Source of the DNA: Planctomycetota bacterium
GTDB taxonomy: Bacteria > Planctomycetota > UBA8108 > UBA1146
DNA length: 64,000 bases
NCBI GenBank assembly: GCA_014240375.1
Contig: JAAZXB010000003.1
Location: forward strand, 62,001 to 126,000
Direction: 5' to 3'
Numbering within the stretch: the stretch's first letter is position 1; every line of letters starts with the position of its first letter. Position numbers and translations under genes: made by a program. The notes under the pieces are model-generated. The model was given only the letters and a program-made list of their open reading frames with translations. It searched no databases and had not been told where the DNA came from. Positions 1 through 9,323 of this stretch are shown here, in pieces.

Positions 1-2373
1 GTCGATCGACATCGCCCAGCGTCGCCCGCGATACTCGTGCTCGGTCCAGGGGCTCTCGAGATCGGGGTGGTGCGGGCCAGCTTCTTCGACCTGCGCCTTT
101 ACCTCGGAACTATCCGGGTTGAATCCGGTATCCACGACCCGAACAAACTCGCCAATTTTCCGCTGTTCCTCATTGAACTCCAGGTCACCCATGAACTCCT
201 CGGGACGCACCGGATTGTGGTCCTGGGTGGTCGCCAGGGGGTAGTTCCCCTCGCCACGAGAAACACTGACGGAGGCATAACCTGCCCGAACCGCATCGGC
301 ATCTCGCAGGGCGTAGGTGTCGAATCCGACCCCGTCGGCAATCTGGTACAGGGATGGCTTTCTCGAAAGTCGCCCGGCCGCTCGATCCGAGATCAGTCGG
401 CCATATCCAAGAGCCACTCCGATGCTGTCTCGGTTCTGTCCTGGTAGCAGGAATGCCGGCATCGAGAGGTTTGCCCCAGCGACGGAGAGATCGATCAAAT
501 CACCGTTCTTGACTCCCAGTTCGGAACCGAGCACCGGTGAGATGAGAGCGCAATTATCCCAGGCGACCTTGGTGATCGGGTCGGGAAGTTCCTGCAGCCA
601 ACCGTTGTTGGCGTGGCGACCATCAAACAGCGAGTGGTCCGGCAAGAAAACGATCTCCTTGCCGCTCACCGTTTGCATGGAACCTTCGAGCCCTGGGCCC
701 CAGCCGCCTGTCACATCGGGCGCGCTGGCCACGGTGTTTGAAGTGCCGGCAACGAAGCCGTCGTGGAGCCACTTCTTCCAGGAGGACTCGAAGTCCTTCT
801 GCGCCAGCGGCTGAAGTACACCACGAACGATGTCGTGCCCCGATTTTGCCTCGTCATCGACCACTGCACTGATCACCTCGAGTGCACTGCGGCCAGAATA
901 AAGCGGAGCGATGAGCGGTTGACGCAAGGTCACCGTTCCATCCCAGCTGCGGCCGTCCCCCCACTCTTCGAGGAAGTGAGTCTGATTGAGATGCCACTGA
1001 CAGACACCGCCGGTTTCGTCGTCGTAGAGTCCGAGGTGCATCGAGAGTGGAACCTGGCCGATCAGATCCTTCCACGACTTCCCGATGGAGGGAGCGTCGT
1101 AGACTGGATTGACCCCGATCAGCAGCAACGTCTCCACTTCCCCCTGGCCGATGCGATCGGCGAGGCGCTGGAGATCATCGATATGTGCGGGTCTCTCACC
1201 ATGGGCGACCTCTGCGTAACTGAGAGTCTTTCCCACCGCTCCCAGGGCGACATTCATGGCGTGCACCAGCGCATGAACTTCCGCGGGTTGACGGTCCCCC
1301 GCCATCAACAGACAGGAGCCCTGGTGAGACTTGAGGTCCGCTGCCATCTGCTGGATTCGACCATCGGTGGAGGGCGGTGCAGAAGCCACCGCCGCAGCCA
1401 CATCCGCGGGTAACTGGACGCCAGTGGCCGCAGCCAGTTGTGCGGCGATTCGTGGGATATCTGCGGTACGCGCCGGGATCCGGACATCCGCCACCCCGCC
1501 GGTCACAGAGAGGGTGCTCTCCACCGACCAGACCCGACTGAGAATCGGTTCGTCGTCATCGGCGGAGGTTCGAAGCGCAGCCCAGTCACTACTGTGCTGG
1601 AGACTCGCCGGATGGTTCATCAAGGGATCGGCGTCGAGGCAGACCAGCACCTGCGCGGCCGACAGATCCGCCACTGGACGCATCGGCCTGCCGAACAGCT
1701 GTTCAGTCCCCAGTCGTTCCGAATCACGATGCAACGGAGCCCACTCATGCCAGGAAGAATCGGCGACCTCTCGCAGTAGTCGATTGCGCATCGCCGTCAG
1801 AGCCATCGAGGAACTGGGTGCTGCCAGTACCGCGACCTTGCCCGATCGACCGGCAGTGCGAAGTGCCGAGATCGCTCGATTCCAGTCGGCGGTGGCATGA
1901 CCATCCGCAGTGACATGGCTCGGTTGCGAACTACGTCCCGGGTCATACATTCCCAGAACGCTCGCTTGCATCTGCGCAGTGGTGGAACCGCTGTGAGATG
2001 GGTGGTCGCCATTTCCATCGACGCGGATCGGCCGCCCATCGTAGCTGGTTACCAGCACACCCTCGGCCACCTCTTGCTGCTCCCAGCAGGAGGCGTAACT
2101 GACCGGCACCCCGGGGCTTCGTCCTTCCGGACGACTGGTGTGCGGCAAGATCTGCTGCTGTGGCCAACGGCATCCGGCCAATCCCCCCGCCAGCGCCACG
2201 GAGGCACCCATCACCTTGAGAAAATGACGGCGAGACGTGGAATGGAACAGTTCTGGAGCATGATTGGGGAACTCCTTCTCGACCAGGGCCTTGAATTCGG
2301 CGGTATCCGCGAACTCATCGAGACTGCGCCAGAGCGCCTTTCCCTGGGAGGAGTTTTGCTGTGTGTTTTTCAT
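1..2373 (-). CDS. actB: Alternative complex III iron-sulfur/molybdopterin-like subunit ActB (3' end beyond window)
   Basis: ActB is the large periplasmic subunit of alternative complex III, a quinol oxidase that replaces cytochrome bc1. The frame stays open for 791 codons from the ATG at 2373 to the window edge. The N-terminus has the extended Tat leader of this family: a WRSLDEFADT-type prefix, then twin arginine (R48-R49) in SRRHFLKVMGAS and a lipobox-like cysteine near residue 68. The molybdopterin-oxidoreductase-like body follows. The last visible residues (EYRGRRWAMSID) are those that normally precede the first ferredoxin cluster of the C-terminal HybA-like domain, so about 200-250 residues should lie outside. 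It overlaps actA by ATGA (2370-2373), so the two are translationally coupled. Identity is firm from the leader, the end motif and the actA neighbour. Confidence 0.9.
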   Translation of the reverse strand, partial: MKNTQQNSSQGKALWRSLDEFADTAEFKALVEKEFPNHAPELFHSTSRRHFLKVMGASVALAGGLAGCRWPQQQILPHTSRPEGRSPGVPVSYASCWEQQEVAEGVLVTSYDGRPIRVDGNGDHPSHSGSTTAQMQASVLGMYDPGRSSQPSHVTADGHATADWNRAISALRTAGRSGKVAVLAAPSSSMALTAMRNRLLREVADSSWHEWAPLHRDSERLGTEQLFGRPMRPVADLSAAQVLVCLDADPLMNHPASLQHSSDWAALRTSADDDEPILSRVWSVESTLSVTGGVADVRIPARTADIPRIAAQLAAATGVQLPADVAAAVASAPPSTDGRIQQMAADLKSHQGSCLLMAGDRQPAEVHALVHAMNVALGAVGKTLSYAEVAHGERPAHIDDLQRLADRIGQGEVETLLLIGVNPVYDAPSIGKSWKDLIGQVPLSMHLGLYDDETGGVCQWHLNQTHFLEEWGDGRSWDGTVTLRQPLIAPLYSGRSALEVISAVVDDEAKSGHDIVRGVLQPLAQKDFESSWKKWLHDGFVAGTSNTVASAPDVTGGWGPGLEGSMQTVSGKEIVFLPDHSLFDGRHANNGWLQELPDPITKVAWDNCALISPVLGSELGVKNGDLIDLSVAGANLSMPAFLLPGQNRDSIGVALGYGRLISDRAAGRLSRKPSLYQIADGVGFDTYALRDADAVRAGYASVSVSRGEGNYPLATTQDHNPVRPEEFMGDLEFNEEQRKIGEFVRVVDTGFNPDSSEVKAQVEEAGPHHPDLESPWTEHEYRGRRWAMSID

Positions 2374-3065
2374 CTGTGACATGTGGAGCAGTTCGTCATG
2401 AGGGACATCCGAACGGTCGGTTGATCCAACGTATCGAGTAATCCCAGGCCCTTCATCAGTTCCCGTCCCGCCAACGCCTTTTCATCGTGGGTTCGTTCCA
2501 ACCCCCAGTCGAGATCGGTGACCTTGTCGACCGGCCTCAGATGAGCTGCTGGATCACGGTGACATTCGAGGCACCAGCCCATGCTCAGTGGTGAAAATTG
2601 TTCCACCTCGACCATCTGGTCGACCCTGCCATGGCACTCCACACAAGAAACTCCCCGGGTAACATGAGCGCTGTGATTGAAGTAGACATGATCGGGGAGG
2701 TCATGGACCTTGATCCACGGCACCGGCATTCCAGAGCGAAAGGAATCGCGAACCGGCTTCAACTTTGCGCTGGTCGGTGCGATCTTCTCGTGGCAATTCA
2801 TGCAAGTTGCGGTCGGGGGAACCGCAGCAAATCCGCTACTTTCCACCGTGGTGTGACAGTAACGGCAATCGAGTCCCAGTTCACCGACATGCAGGGCGTG
2901 ACTGTAGGGGACCGGCTGCTCCGGCATGTAGCCGGCATTGAGGGTCTTGGGCGAAGCACCGAAATTCACCATCAGGACCAGATAGAGTCCGGTAAATCCG
3001 GCGCCGGCACCGAGCAACTTGACCAGGGAGTCCACCCAGGGTGGAAAGATCGGAGTACGGCTCAT
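2370..3065 (-). CDS. actA: Alternative complex III pentaheme cytochrome c subunit ActA
   Basis: Multiheme cytochrome c of 231 residues that would carry electrons in alternative complex III. Five CXXCH heme sites are visible: CRYCH 67-71, CMNCH 88-92, CVECH 141-145, CLECH 165-169 and CSTCH 226-230, the heme number known for ActA. One hydrophobic segment at about 15-34 probably anchors the protein, with the hemes in the periplasm. I chose the ATG at 3065 because AGGAGG lies 12 bases upstream; a GTG at 3101 in the same frame has no such site and would place the AGGAGG inside the gene. The stop overlaps the actB start by ATGA. It is the first gene of the act operon visible here; the remaining act and cytochrome oxidase genes should lie beyond the left edge. 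Confidence 0.92.
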   Translation of the reverse strand: MSRTPIFPPWVDSLVKLLGAGAGFTGLYLVLMVNFGASPKTLNAGYMPEQPVPYSHALHVGELGLDCRYCHTTVESSGFAAVPPTATCMNCHEKIAPTSAKLKPVRDSFRSGMPVPWIKVHDLPDHVYFNHSAHVTRGVSCVECHGRVDQMVEVEQFSPLSMGWCLECHRDPAAHLRPVDKVTDLDWGLERTHDEKALAGRELMKGLGLLDTLDQPTVRMSLMTNCSTCHR

Positions 3066-3331
3066 CGTTTTGAAGTTCCTCCTGACCCCTCTAAATTGCA
3101 CCGAAATTCAGCGGTACCACGGCCATCGTCAGGGAGAGGTAAAAGTGAAGATGAAATACGATCGATACGCCGGGAATCCCCTGGCTACCTTCCGAGATCT
3201 TTCGTCCTCTTCCCCTCCGCAGGCTGAGACGAAAACCTGCTCATTGCAGGCCACCTGTCGGGAGCAAACTATCAACGAGGATCAAGATATCCAAACGAAC
3301 CCAACGATTTTTTTGACAATTTTCGGATCTC

Positions 3332-4753
3332 TTACGGCTTCACATCTCCGGACAGTGATCCAGCCACCTCGTCCGGCGGGCCACTCCTTCGACACCAACA
3401 ATGGAGTACCACTGCCAGCGATAGGATTATTCCTCCCAGGGTCTGATGAGCGGTCGCTGTCAGCGTCTCAGAGATCCCGCTGGAAGCCACCCGAACCTCA
3501 TTTCCTGTCAGGGCCAAGGTCATGAATCCCAGCGACACCTGCAGAATCGTCGCGAATACCAGTCCCAGAGCCAATCGAGTGCGGTATTTCGAGGATGTGT
3601 CGGAGCCCAGCAGAGAAGAAACGAAGAACACCAGCGCCAGCATCACCAGCCCGCTGACCAGGTGAGTCATCACCCAGGAGCGCGAAATATGCCGGGAGAG
3701 AGCTCCCAGCAGCAGTTGTCCGGTCAATAGCAGTACCAGCCAGCCACTCCAGCGCTGCCAGGAGCGCTGATGCATCGGCCTCGGAAGGTCGTTCCAGGCG
3801 GACGAGGCGAGAGTGGCCATGACTGCAAGGACGGCGAGAAAGAGCTGCCCATGAACCCCGTGGACCACCCGGAGAACCAGGCTGAAGGTCGATTCGACCG
3901 ATTCTGCGACCTGGCCACTGACCACCGTCACCGATTCCGCTCCGGTCACTCGATATCCTCCGAGAACTCCCTGCACCACCACCTGCACCGAGGCGAGTAG
4001 CCCTAGCCCGCTGAGGGTTCGATTTCGGGCAACTCTCCAGCAGTAGAGTGCCGTCGACAGCGTCACCAGCCCGACCAGCGAACCGAACAGTCGATGGGCA
4101 TGTTCGTAGTAGATTCCACCGGTCATCCGCGACAGCGGCAGCAAGAACATGTTATTGCCAAAGGATCCTGGCCAGTCCGGCACCGCCATCCCCGCCTCTT
4201 CGCTGGTGACCAGACCACCGATGCCGATCAACATCAGCGTCGCCCAGAAAGCGGTGCGGGTCATCGATTCGACTCCTCGATGACCGGCCGAAGCCCCGGC
4301 GGAGGTGGTCGCTGCCCCACAGGCGGATAGTCCCATGCAAACCAGCACGAAACCGCTGACCGTCAGCACCATCGACACGGCGGTGCCATCTTCCGGCTGG
4401 AGCCAGGATCCGACCACCAACAGATCCACCACCCCTGTGATCGCGCCGGAGAGGAGTGCTGCACTCCAGCGCTGACGGCAGCGACCGGCGGCCACCCTGC
4501 CCGACAAGATCAGGATTGCGATCAATGCGCAAAATAGCAGCCAAGATGGAGCCATCACGAAGGGAAGGCGGCTACAGTAGCCGGCGCTCCACATCGTCAC
4601 GGTTGTGGCAAACCCGACCGGGATCGCCACTTGCCACGTTGAACCCTGTTGCTCGATCCTCTTCACCGACCCTGACTTTCCGGTCAATTTTCCCGGCTGC
4701 CCGCACACGGGATTTTTGCTGTCCCCCACGAAACTTCCGAAATGCCCGGCCAT
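3332..4753 (-). CDS. ctaA: Heme A synthase, COX15/CtaA family, with extra N-terminal membrane segments
   Basis: Polytopic membrane protein of 473 residues that matches heme A synthase, which oxidises heme O to heme A for aa3-type cytochrome oxidases. The conserved start of the family core, VTSEEAGMAVPDWPGSFG, lies at about residues 182-199, followed by EHAHRLFGSLVG and later HxxxG/HLVSG and AHQTLGG histidine motifs expected to bind heme. About 150 residues precede the core and contain roughly four additional hydrophobic helices, so the gene is longer than a minimal CtaA. It runs in the same direction as actA-actB and ends 266 bases upstream of actA. Heme A is needed by the terminal oxidase that normally accompanies alternative complex III, so the context agrees. 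Start at 4753 is the first ATG; one slightly downstream is possible. Confidence 0.85.
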   Translation of the reverse strand: MAGHFGSFVGDSKNPVCGQPGKLTGKSGSVKRIEQQGSTWQVAIPVGFATTVTMWSAGYCSRLPFVMAPSWLLFCALIAILILSGRVAAGRCRQRWSAALLSGAITGVVDLLVVGSWLQPEDGTAVSMVLTVSGFVLVCMGLSACGAATTSAGASAGHRGVESMTRTAFWATLMLIGIGGLVTSEEAGMAVPDWPGSFGNNMFLLPLSRMTGGIYYEHAHRLFGSLVGLVTLSTALYCWRVARNRTLSGLGLLASVQVVVQGVLGGYRVTGAESVTVVSGQVAESVESTFSLVLRVVHGVHGQLFLAVLAVMATLASSAWNDLPRPMHQRSWQRWSGWLVLLLTGQLLLGALSRHISRSWVMTHLVSGLVMLALVFFVSSLLGSDTSSKYRTRLALGLVFATILQVSLGFMTLALTGNEVRVASSGISETLTATAHQTLGGIILSLAVVLHCWCRRSGPPDEVAGSLSGDVKP

Positions 4754-5090
4754 GAAAAATCGACATCTGAATCCGGGACTGCCGGATCCTTCAGGCCAAC
4801 CACTGAACTCCAGTCTCCTGGAGCACCCGACCCAAGCAACTCGGTACTACTAATTGTTGAATGTAGCACTTCACGAGTCCGTATCCCTGTGAGAGAATAG
4901 TGGGTGTGTCAAGCGTTTGAAGGAAAAGAAAATCTGGCGGACTCCCACTGAATGGCCAGCCCAGGCCTTCAGATTATCCGCTCGTTTCAAAAGCCCATAG
5001 AATCCGAATTCGTGCAAACCTGCGAGCCTACTGGGGAATCGATTCTCCTCCTCGCTTCCAGAGAATTCAGATCCAGAGAGGAAGAATATC
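4754..5090. other. Divergent intergenic region
   Basis: 337 bases between the divergent ctaA and the secreted dockerin-like protein. It must hold both promoters. It is AT-richer than the flanks around 4840-4960 and 5010-5090. A Shine-Dalgarno-like AGAGAGGAAG precedes the GTG start at 5091. I could not pick convincing -35/-10 boxes, and I see no RNA gene. Confidence 0.5.
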
Positions 5091-7562
5091 GTGCGTTCAT
5101 TCTTGAGTTTGATGGCTCTGATCATTTTGTATCCGGGGATGGCTATGGCTCAACCCGATGTGATCGTCGGAGACCTCCCCAGCACCAACAGTTATGGCAC
5201 CAATTCCGGCACCGGAATCTACGCCTACTCGTTGGCCACCACTTCCTGCAACATCGGAACGGCGAACCTCAACTGGCAAGCCAATAACAATAACCACCCG
5301 GTGATCGCCCAGGACATGTGGAGACTGCACGAGGGTCGCTTTTCTCAGATCGGAACTTCCTGGTTGAAGCATGGATTCTGCGCCCTGCAGAACACCGGTT
5401 TGTGCCCGGGCTGCGCCGGAGGAGGGGGCTGCCTCAGTTACCTCACTCCCGGATGCGCAGATCCGTACTCGGCGGGGCTCAACGGCAACCAGAGCAATCT
5501 CGGTCCCCGCTCACAGGTCAATGCTTTCACCGGCTTCTTCCCTTACCCCTACAATGCACCCCCCTGCCCACCGGGAGAGGGAACCATCTGTAGACGACTT
5601 CAGGTAGCAGAAAGTGACCTGGTCGGCTCCCCGGGTGCTCTCTACTTCATCAGTGGCCAGTATGTGGCTTCTGACGATGCAAACTTTGGCAACCAGGCCA
5701 ACAATGCCTCCTACCGGAGAGTCAATGTCTCCGCCTCGGGAAATCACAACCTCTCTTTCGTCGGCGCTACACAGCAAGAACAGCCGGGGATTCAGGCGTG
5801 GCAAGATAACCAACCTTCCGTCACCCTGGTCGATGTACAGGTCCCCAACGAGGGACTTTTCATCGTCGGGTACGACGTGACCGATAACGGTGATGGCACG
5901 TATAACTACGAGTATGCGGTCTACAACATGTACTCCGATCGCTCCGCCAGAAGTTTCACCATCCCCTACCCCGCCGGTGCCACCATCCTGAGCCATGGCT
6001 TCAGGGATATCCCCTGGCATAGCGGAGAGCCCTACGATGGAACCGATTGGGCAGCGACGCTCAATCCGGGAATCGGCATCACCTGGGAAACCAATACCTT
6101 TGCCGAAAATCAGAACGCCAACGCCCTTCGCTGGTCGATGATGTTCAACTTCTACTTCACCAGTGATGCTCCTCCGGCGCCGAACACCGCCATCATGGGC
6201 CTCTTCAAGCCGGGTGGAGCGGGAGACCCGACCGAGATGAGCTTCGACGTGCTGGCACCATCCGGAAACTTCTTGCCGGGAGTGCAAGACCTCAGCTGTG
6301 ACCTGGGAGCGACCGCCTCCCCGTCAGTGGACCTGTCGTGGACCAACCCCGAGACCTACACATCGATTGTGGTCCGTCGTGAAAACACGACCATCGCCAC
6401 CCTGTCCGGTGGAGCGACCTCCTACACCGACGCCAATGCTTCCTATGGCTTCACCAACTACTCGGTCCAGGCGGAGCAGGGTGCCACTCCGGCGGCGCAG
6501 ATCCCCTGCCAGATCAACATCGTTCCTCAATCTCAGGGGAACTTCAGTTGCTCTCAGCCCGATCCCGAATCGAGCCAGGTGGTCCTGACCTGGTCCAATG
6601 GAATGAACTACGATTCGATCAGTTTGACTCGCAATGGAGTCGACATCGCCACCCTTGGCGGGACCACGACCTCGTACAGCGACAACGGTGCGGCGATCAG
6701 TAGCCATATCTACACCATGACTGCCACCGCCGGTGGAGTTTCCACTGCCGGTCTGGAGTGTGCGATCACCGTCCTGCCTCCTCCGCCCCTCGGATTCACC
6801 CTGAACGCACCCAGCGTCGGTGCCGGGTTCGATCCCGGAACTGGAGCAGGCTCCTTCAGTGCCACACTGACGGGGATCGAGTCCTCCGCCAACACCGGTT
6901 ACCCCAATGGTGTTTCCGGTTACTCGCTGGCGCTGACCTTTGATGGATCACTGGTGCTGGTGACATCTCTCGATGATTCAGTGGTTCCCACCCCACTCGA
7001 CTTCTTCGACGGACAGTTCGGATACGGCTGGGTCACTGCCGGAGCGGTGGTTGATTTCACCGGATCCACTTCCATTGACCTGTCGAGCGACACCAATCTC
7101 ATCGACATTCAGTTCAGCACCAATCCGTCCGGCCTGATCGGTCAGATGACGGATGTGACCTCTCCCCTCAACTGGCAAAATGGGCTCTCCGGAGGCGGAC
7201 TCCCGGTCGACAACTTGATCGTGGTGGGCTCGAATGCGATGGCTCCCGCTTTCATCCATGGAGAGATCACTCTCAGTCCCGGAGCGGGCGGCACCTTCAT
7301 CCGTGGAGACATCAATGACGACTCGGTGATCAATATCGCCGACGCCGTGGCAGGATTGTCCTACCTCTTCAGTGGAGGCCCGGCGACCTGTCTCGATGCG
7401 GTGGACACCAATGATGACGGTCAGGCCAACGTGGCGGACGGGGTTTACCTGCTCAGCTTCCTCTTCTCGGGGGGATCGGCACCGCCGGCTCCGAGTCCAG
7501 GATGTGGTGCAGATCCGACCGCCGATCCGCTCGATTGCGCTTCGTACTCCAGCTGCCCCTGA
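5091..7562 (+). CDS. Secreted multidomain protein with FnIII-like repeats, cohesin-like and dockerin-like domains
   Basis: Exported protein of 823 residues; function unknown. A signal peptide (about 1-20, ending AMA before QPD) is followed by a cysteine-bearing N-terminal region of about 380 residues that I do not recognise. Two related FnIII-like repeats follow at roughly 398-480 and 483-563, each with an LSWTN/LTWSN core and a TSYTD/TSYSD strand. About 567-730 resembles a cohesin-type beta domain (GYSLALTFDGSLV... later LIDIQFST). The C-terminus (about 736-823) has two dockerin-like calcium loops, GDINDDSVINIADAV and DTNDDGQANVADGV, each followed by LSYLFSGG or LSFLFSGG, then a Cys-rich tail ending SSCP. 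This tail is common in planctomycete secreted proteins and may be a sorting or attachment signal. GTG start with AGAGAGGAAG upstream. It is monocistronic and ends at a strong terminator. Confidence 0.85.
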   Translation: MRSFLSLMALIILYPGMAMAQPDVIVGDLPSTNSYGTNSGTGIYAYSLATTSCNIGTANLNWQANNNNHPVIAQDMWRLHEGRFSQIGTSWLKHGFCALQNTGLCPGCAGGGGCLSYLTPGCADPYSAGLNGNQSNLGPRSQVNAFTGFFPYPYNAPPCPPGEGTICRRLQVAESDLVGSPGALYFISGQYVASDDANFGNQANNASYRRVNVSASGNHNLSFVGATQQEQPGIQAWQDNQPSVTLVDVQVPNEGLFIVGYDVTDNGDGTYNYEYAVYNMYSDRSARSFTIPYPAGATILSHGFRDIPWHSGEPYDGTDWAATLNPGIGITWETNTFAENQNANALRWSMMFNFYFTSDAPPAPNTAIMGLFKPGGAGDPTEMSFDVLAPSGNFLPGVQDLSCDLGATASPSVDLSWTNPETYTSIVVRRENTTIATLSGGATSYTDANASYGFTNYSVQAEQGATPAAQIPCQINIVPQSQGNFSCSQPDPESSQVVLTWSNGMNYDSISLTRNGVDIATLGGTTTSYSDNGAAISSHIYTMTATAGGVSTAGLECAITVLPPPPLGFTLNAPSVGAGFDPGTGAGSFSATLTGIESSANTGYPNGVSGYSLALTFDGSLVLVTSLDDSVVPTPLDFFDGQFGYGWVTAGAVVDFTGSTSIDLSSDTNLIDIQFSTNPSGLIGQMTDVTSPLNWQNGLSGGGLPVDNLIVVGSNAMAPAFIHGEITLSPGAGGTFIRGDINDDSVINIADAVAGLSYLFSGGPATCLDAVDTNDDGQANVADGVYLLSFLFSGGSAPPAPSPGCGADPTADPLDCASYSSCP

Positions 7563-7597
7563 GCGCTGGAGATCACGATAAGACCCGGTCTTGATCG

Positions 7598-7642
7598 AAG
7601 CGCGGCGCAGGAACCATGGTTCCTGCGCCGCGCTTTTTTTTT
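7598..7642 (+). terminator. Rho-independent terminator, perfect 38-bp palindrome plus T-run
   Basis: A perfect inverted repeat occupies 7598-7635 (two 19-base arms meeting at the NcoI-like CCATGG centre) and runs directly into nine T residues on the plus strand. It lies 36 bases after the stop of the secreted protein. The same hairpin could also stall transcripts of the convergent MATE gene, whose stop is at 7695, but there is no matching T-run on that strand. Confidence 0.92.
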
Positions 7643-7694
7643 ATTGTTAAATTCTCACCCGGCAACGGCTTTTCGACTTCTCCAGTACCCCGAA

Positions 7695-9119
7695 TCAGAC
7701 TCGAGTGGTCAGCCAGCGACGGCGCCGAATGGTGTGGGCCACCAGCAGGCTGCGAACGATCCAGTCGAGCACCGTGGCCACCCAGACACCCTGCAATCCA
7801 AGGGCTGGAAAACCGAAGTAACCAAAGGCCAGCACCCAGGCGAACGGCACCCGGAATCCCCAGGATCCGACCGCAGTGATCCACATCACGGGGAGGTTAT
7901 TGCCGGCACCACGCAGGGTGCCAGTCAGTGATTCCGTCACCAGCAAGAAGGGCACCTCGAGCGCCCCGATCATCAGACAGGAAGCCGCCAGAGATGCCGT
8001 CTCTCCACGGACATCGAAAATTCCCGCAAGCCCGCTGGAACCGAAGAAAAGCAGTGCCGCAACCGGGATCACCATCTTCAATCCCAGGACGCACGATCGC
8101 CAGGCACTGCGATAGGCTTGCTCGACGAAGCCTGCCCCCAGCAGCCGCCCACAGACACTCGCCGCAGCGGACTGGAATCCAACCGATGGCAAGAACGCCA
8201 TCGACTGGATCGAGATGGCCACTCGGTGAGCGGCCATCGAACTGGCATCGAGTTTCAAGATGGCAAACTGATAGACCACGAATCCGGAGTGGAAGAGCAG
8301 TGCTGCACCGAGGGCCGGAGAACTGTGACGAATCGTCTCTCTTGCCTGTGCCACATCAAATCGCAGAGCTCCTGGAATCCGCAGGGAGAGGCGACCCTTT
8401 CGTCGCATCAGAATCACCGCCAGGATCAACACCACCTCGACCAGCGGTGCCAGCCCAGTGGCCAGGCCGACCCCTTCCAGTCCCATCTTCGGCGCTCCCC
8501 AGAGTCCAAACAGCAACGCAGCATTCCCGAGGATGTTGGCCAGATTGGCCAGTACCCCGCCGAGCAATGGCAACAGAGAGGAACCAGCCCCGCGCAACGT
8601 GGCCTCCAGGGTCACCGCCAGTGCGCGGATCGGAAACAACAGGACAAACCACTTCAAGTATCCATCGGCGAGTTGTGCAATCTGCTCGGAGGAGACCGCC
8701 TGGCCTCCGGCGACTTGCCCTTCCAGCCAATCGATCCCCGCGGCTCTGCCAAACCACCCGAGCAGAGTGACGAGACTGCCGACCCCGAGCGCCAGAACCA
8801 GTGCGGTGGAGGTGGCGGTCGCCGCCTTCAACTGTTGATTTTCGCCGATTCTCCGGGCGACGATGGCGGTCGCTCCGATCGCCGTCACGGTGAAGATGGT
8901 GGTCAAAGACCAGCAGAGCGGAGAGACCAGGTTGAGAGCCGCCAGCGAGAGATCGTCCTCCGAGGAAGAAGCCGAGACCATCTTGGTGTCGACCAGGAAT
9001 TGCACGGTGTGCAACATGTACTGGAGGATCGCTGGGATTGCCAGTCTGAGGATTTCGCGGTCGAGAAGACGACCGCTCCAGCCACCCTTGAGTGGATCGG
9101 GAGTGGCGAGGGAATTCAC
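7695..9119 (-). CDS. MATE family efflux transporter
   Basis: Inner-membrane antiporter of 474 residues, the usual MATE length, with about 12 hydrophobic helices. These proteins export drugs or metabolites in exchange for protons or sodium. The N-terminus has the family pattern (LRLAIPAILQYMLHTVQFLVDTKMV), and the second half begins near residue 275 with a similar helix pattern (SPALGAALLFHSGFVVYQFA). The substrate cannot be read from sequence. It is convergent with the secreted protein and is separated from aroB by 204 bases, so it is probably transcribed alone. Confidence 0.88.
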   Translation of the reverse strand: MNSLATPDPLKGGWSGRLLDREILRLAIPAILQYMLHTVQFLVDTKMVSASSSEDDLSLAALNLVSPLCWSLTTIFTVTAIGATAIVARRIGENQQLKAATATSTALVLALGVGSLVTLLGWFGRAAGIDWLEGQVAGGQAVSSEQIAQLADGYLKWFVLLFPIRALAVTLEATLRGAGSSLLPLLGGVLANLANILGNAALLFGLWGAPKMGLEGVGLATGLAPLVEVVLILAVILMRRKGRLSLRIPGALRFDVAQARETIRHSSPALGAALLFHSGFVVYQFAILKLDASSMAAHRVAISIQSMAFLPSVGFQSAAASVCGRLLGAGFVEQAYRSAWRSCVLGLKMVIPVAALLFFGSSGLAGIFDVRGETASLAASCLMIGALEVPFLLVTESLTGTLRGAGNNLPVMWITAVGSWGFRVPFAWVLAFGYFGFPALGLQGVWVATVLDWIVRSLLVAHTIRRRRWLTTRV

Positions 9120-9323
9120 CGACTGTGAGCCCTACTGTTCTGCGGAATCTGCGCGGTCAAACGGTGCCTCGATCTGCTTACATCCGGCCATCGACCTGGA
9201 CATTTGATCCTCGATTCTCAACAGTAGTGCATCGTAGATGCTCTGAGTTCCACTGGACTGCCACTCCAGATCGTCGGCGATCTCCTGCCATCGCGGGGTC
9301 TGTCACCCGCTGCCACGACCGTG

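Noticed and set aside
7598-7635. Palindrome as a protein-binding operator
   Set aside because: The adjoining T-run and the position just after a stop codon make it a terminator.
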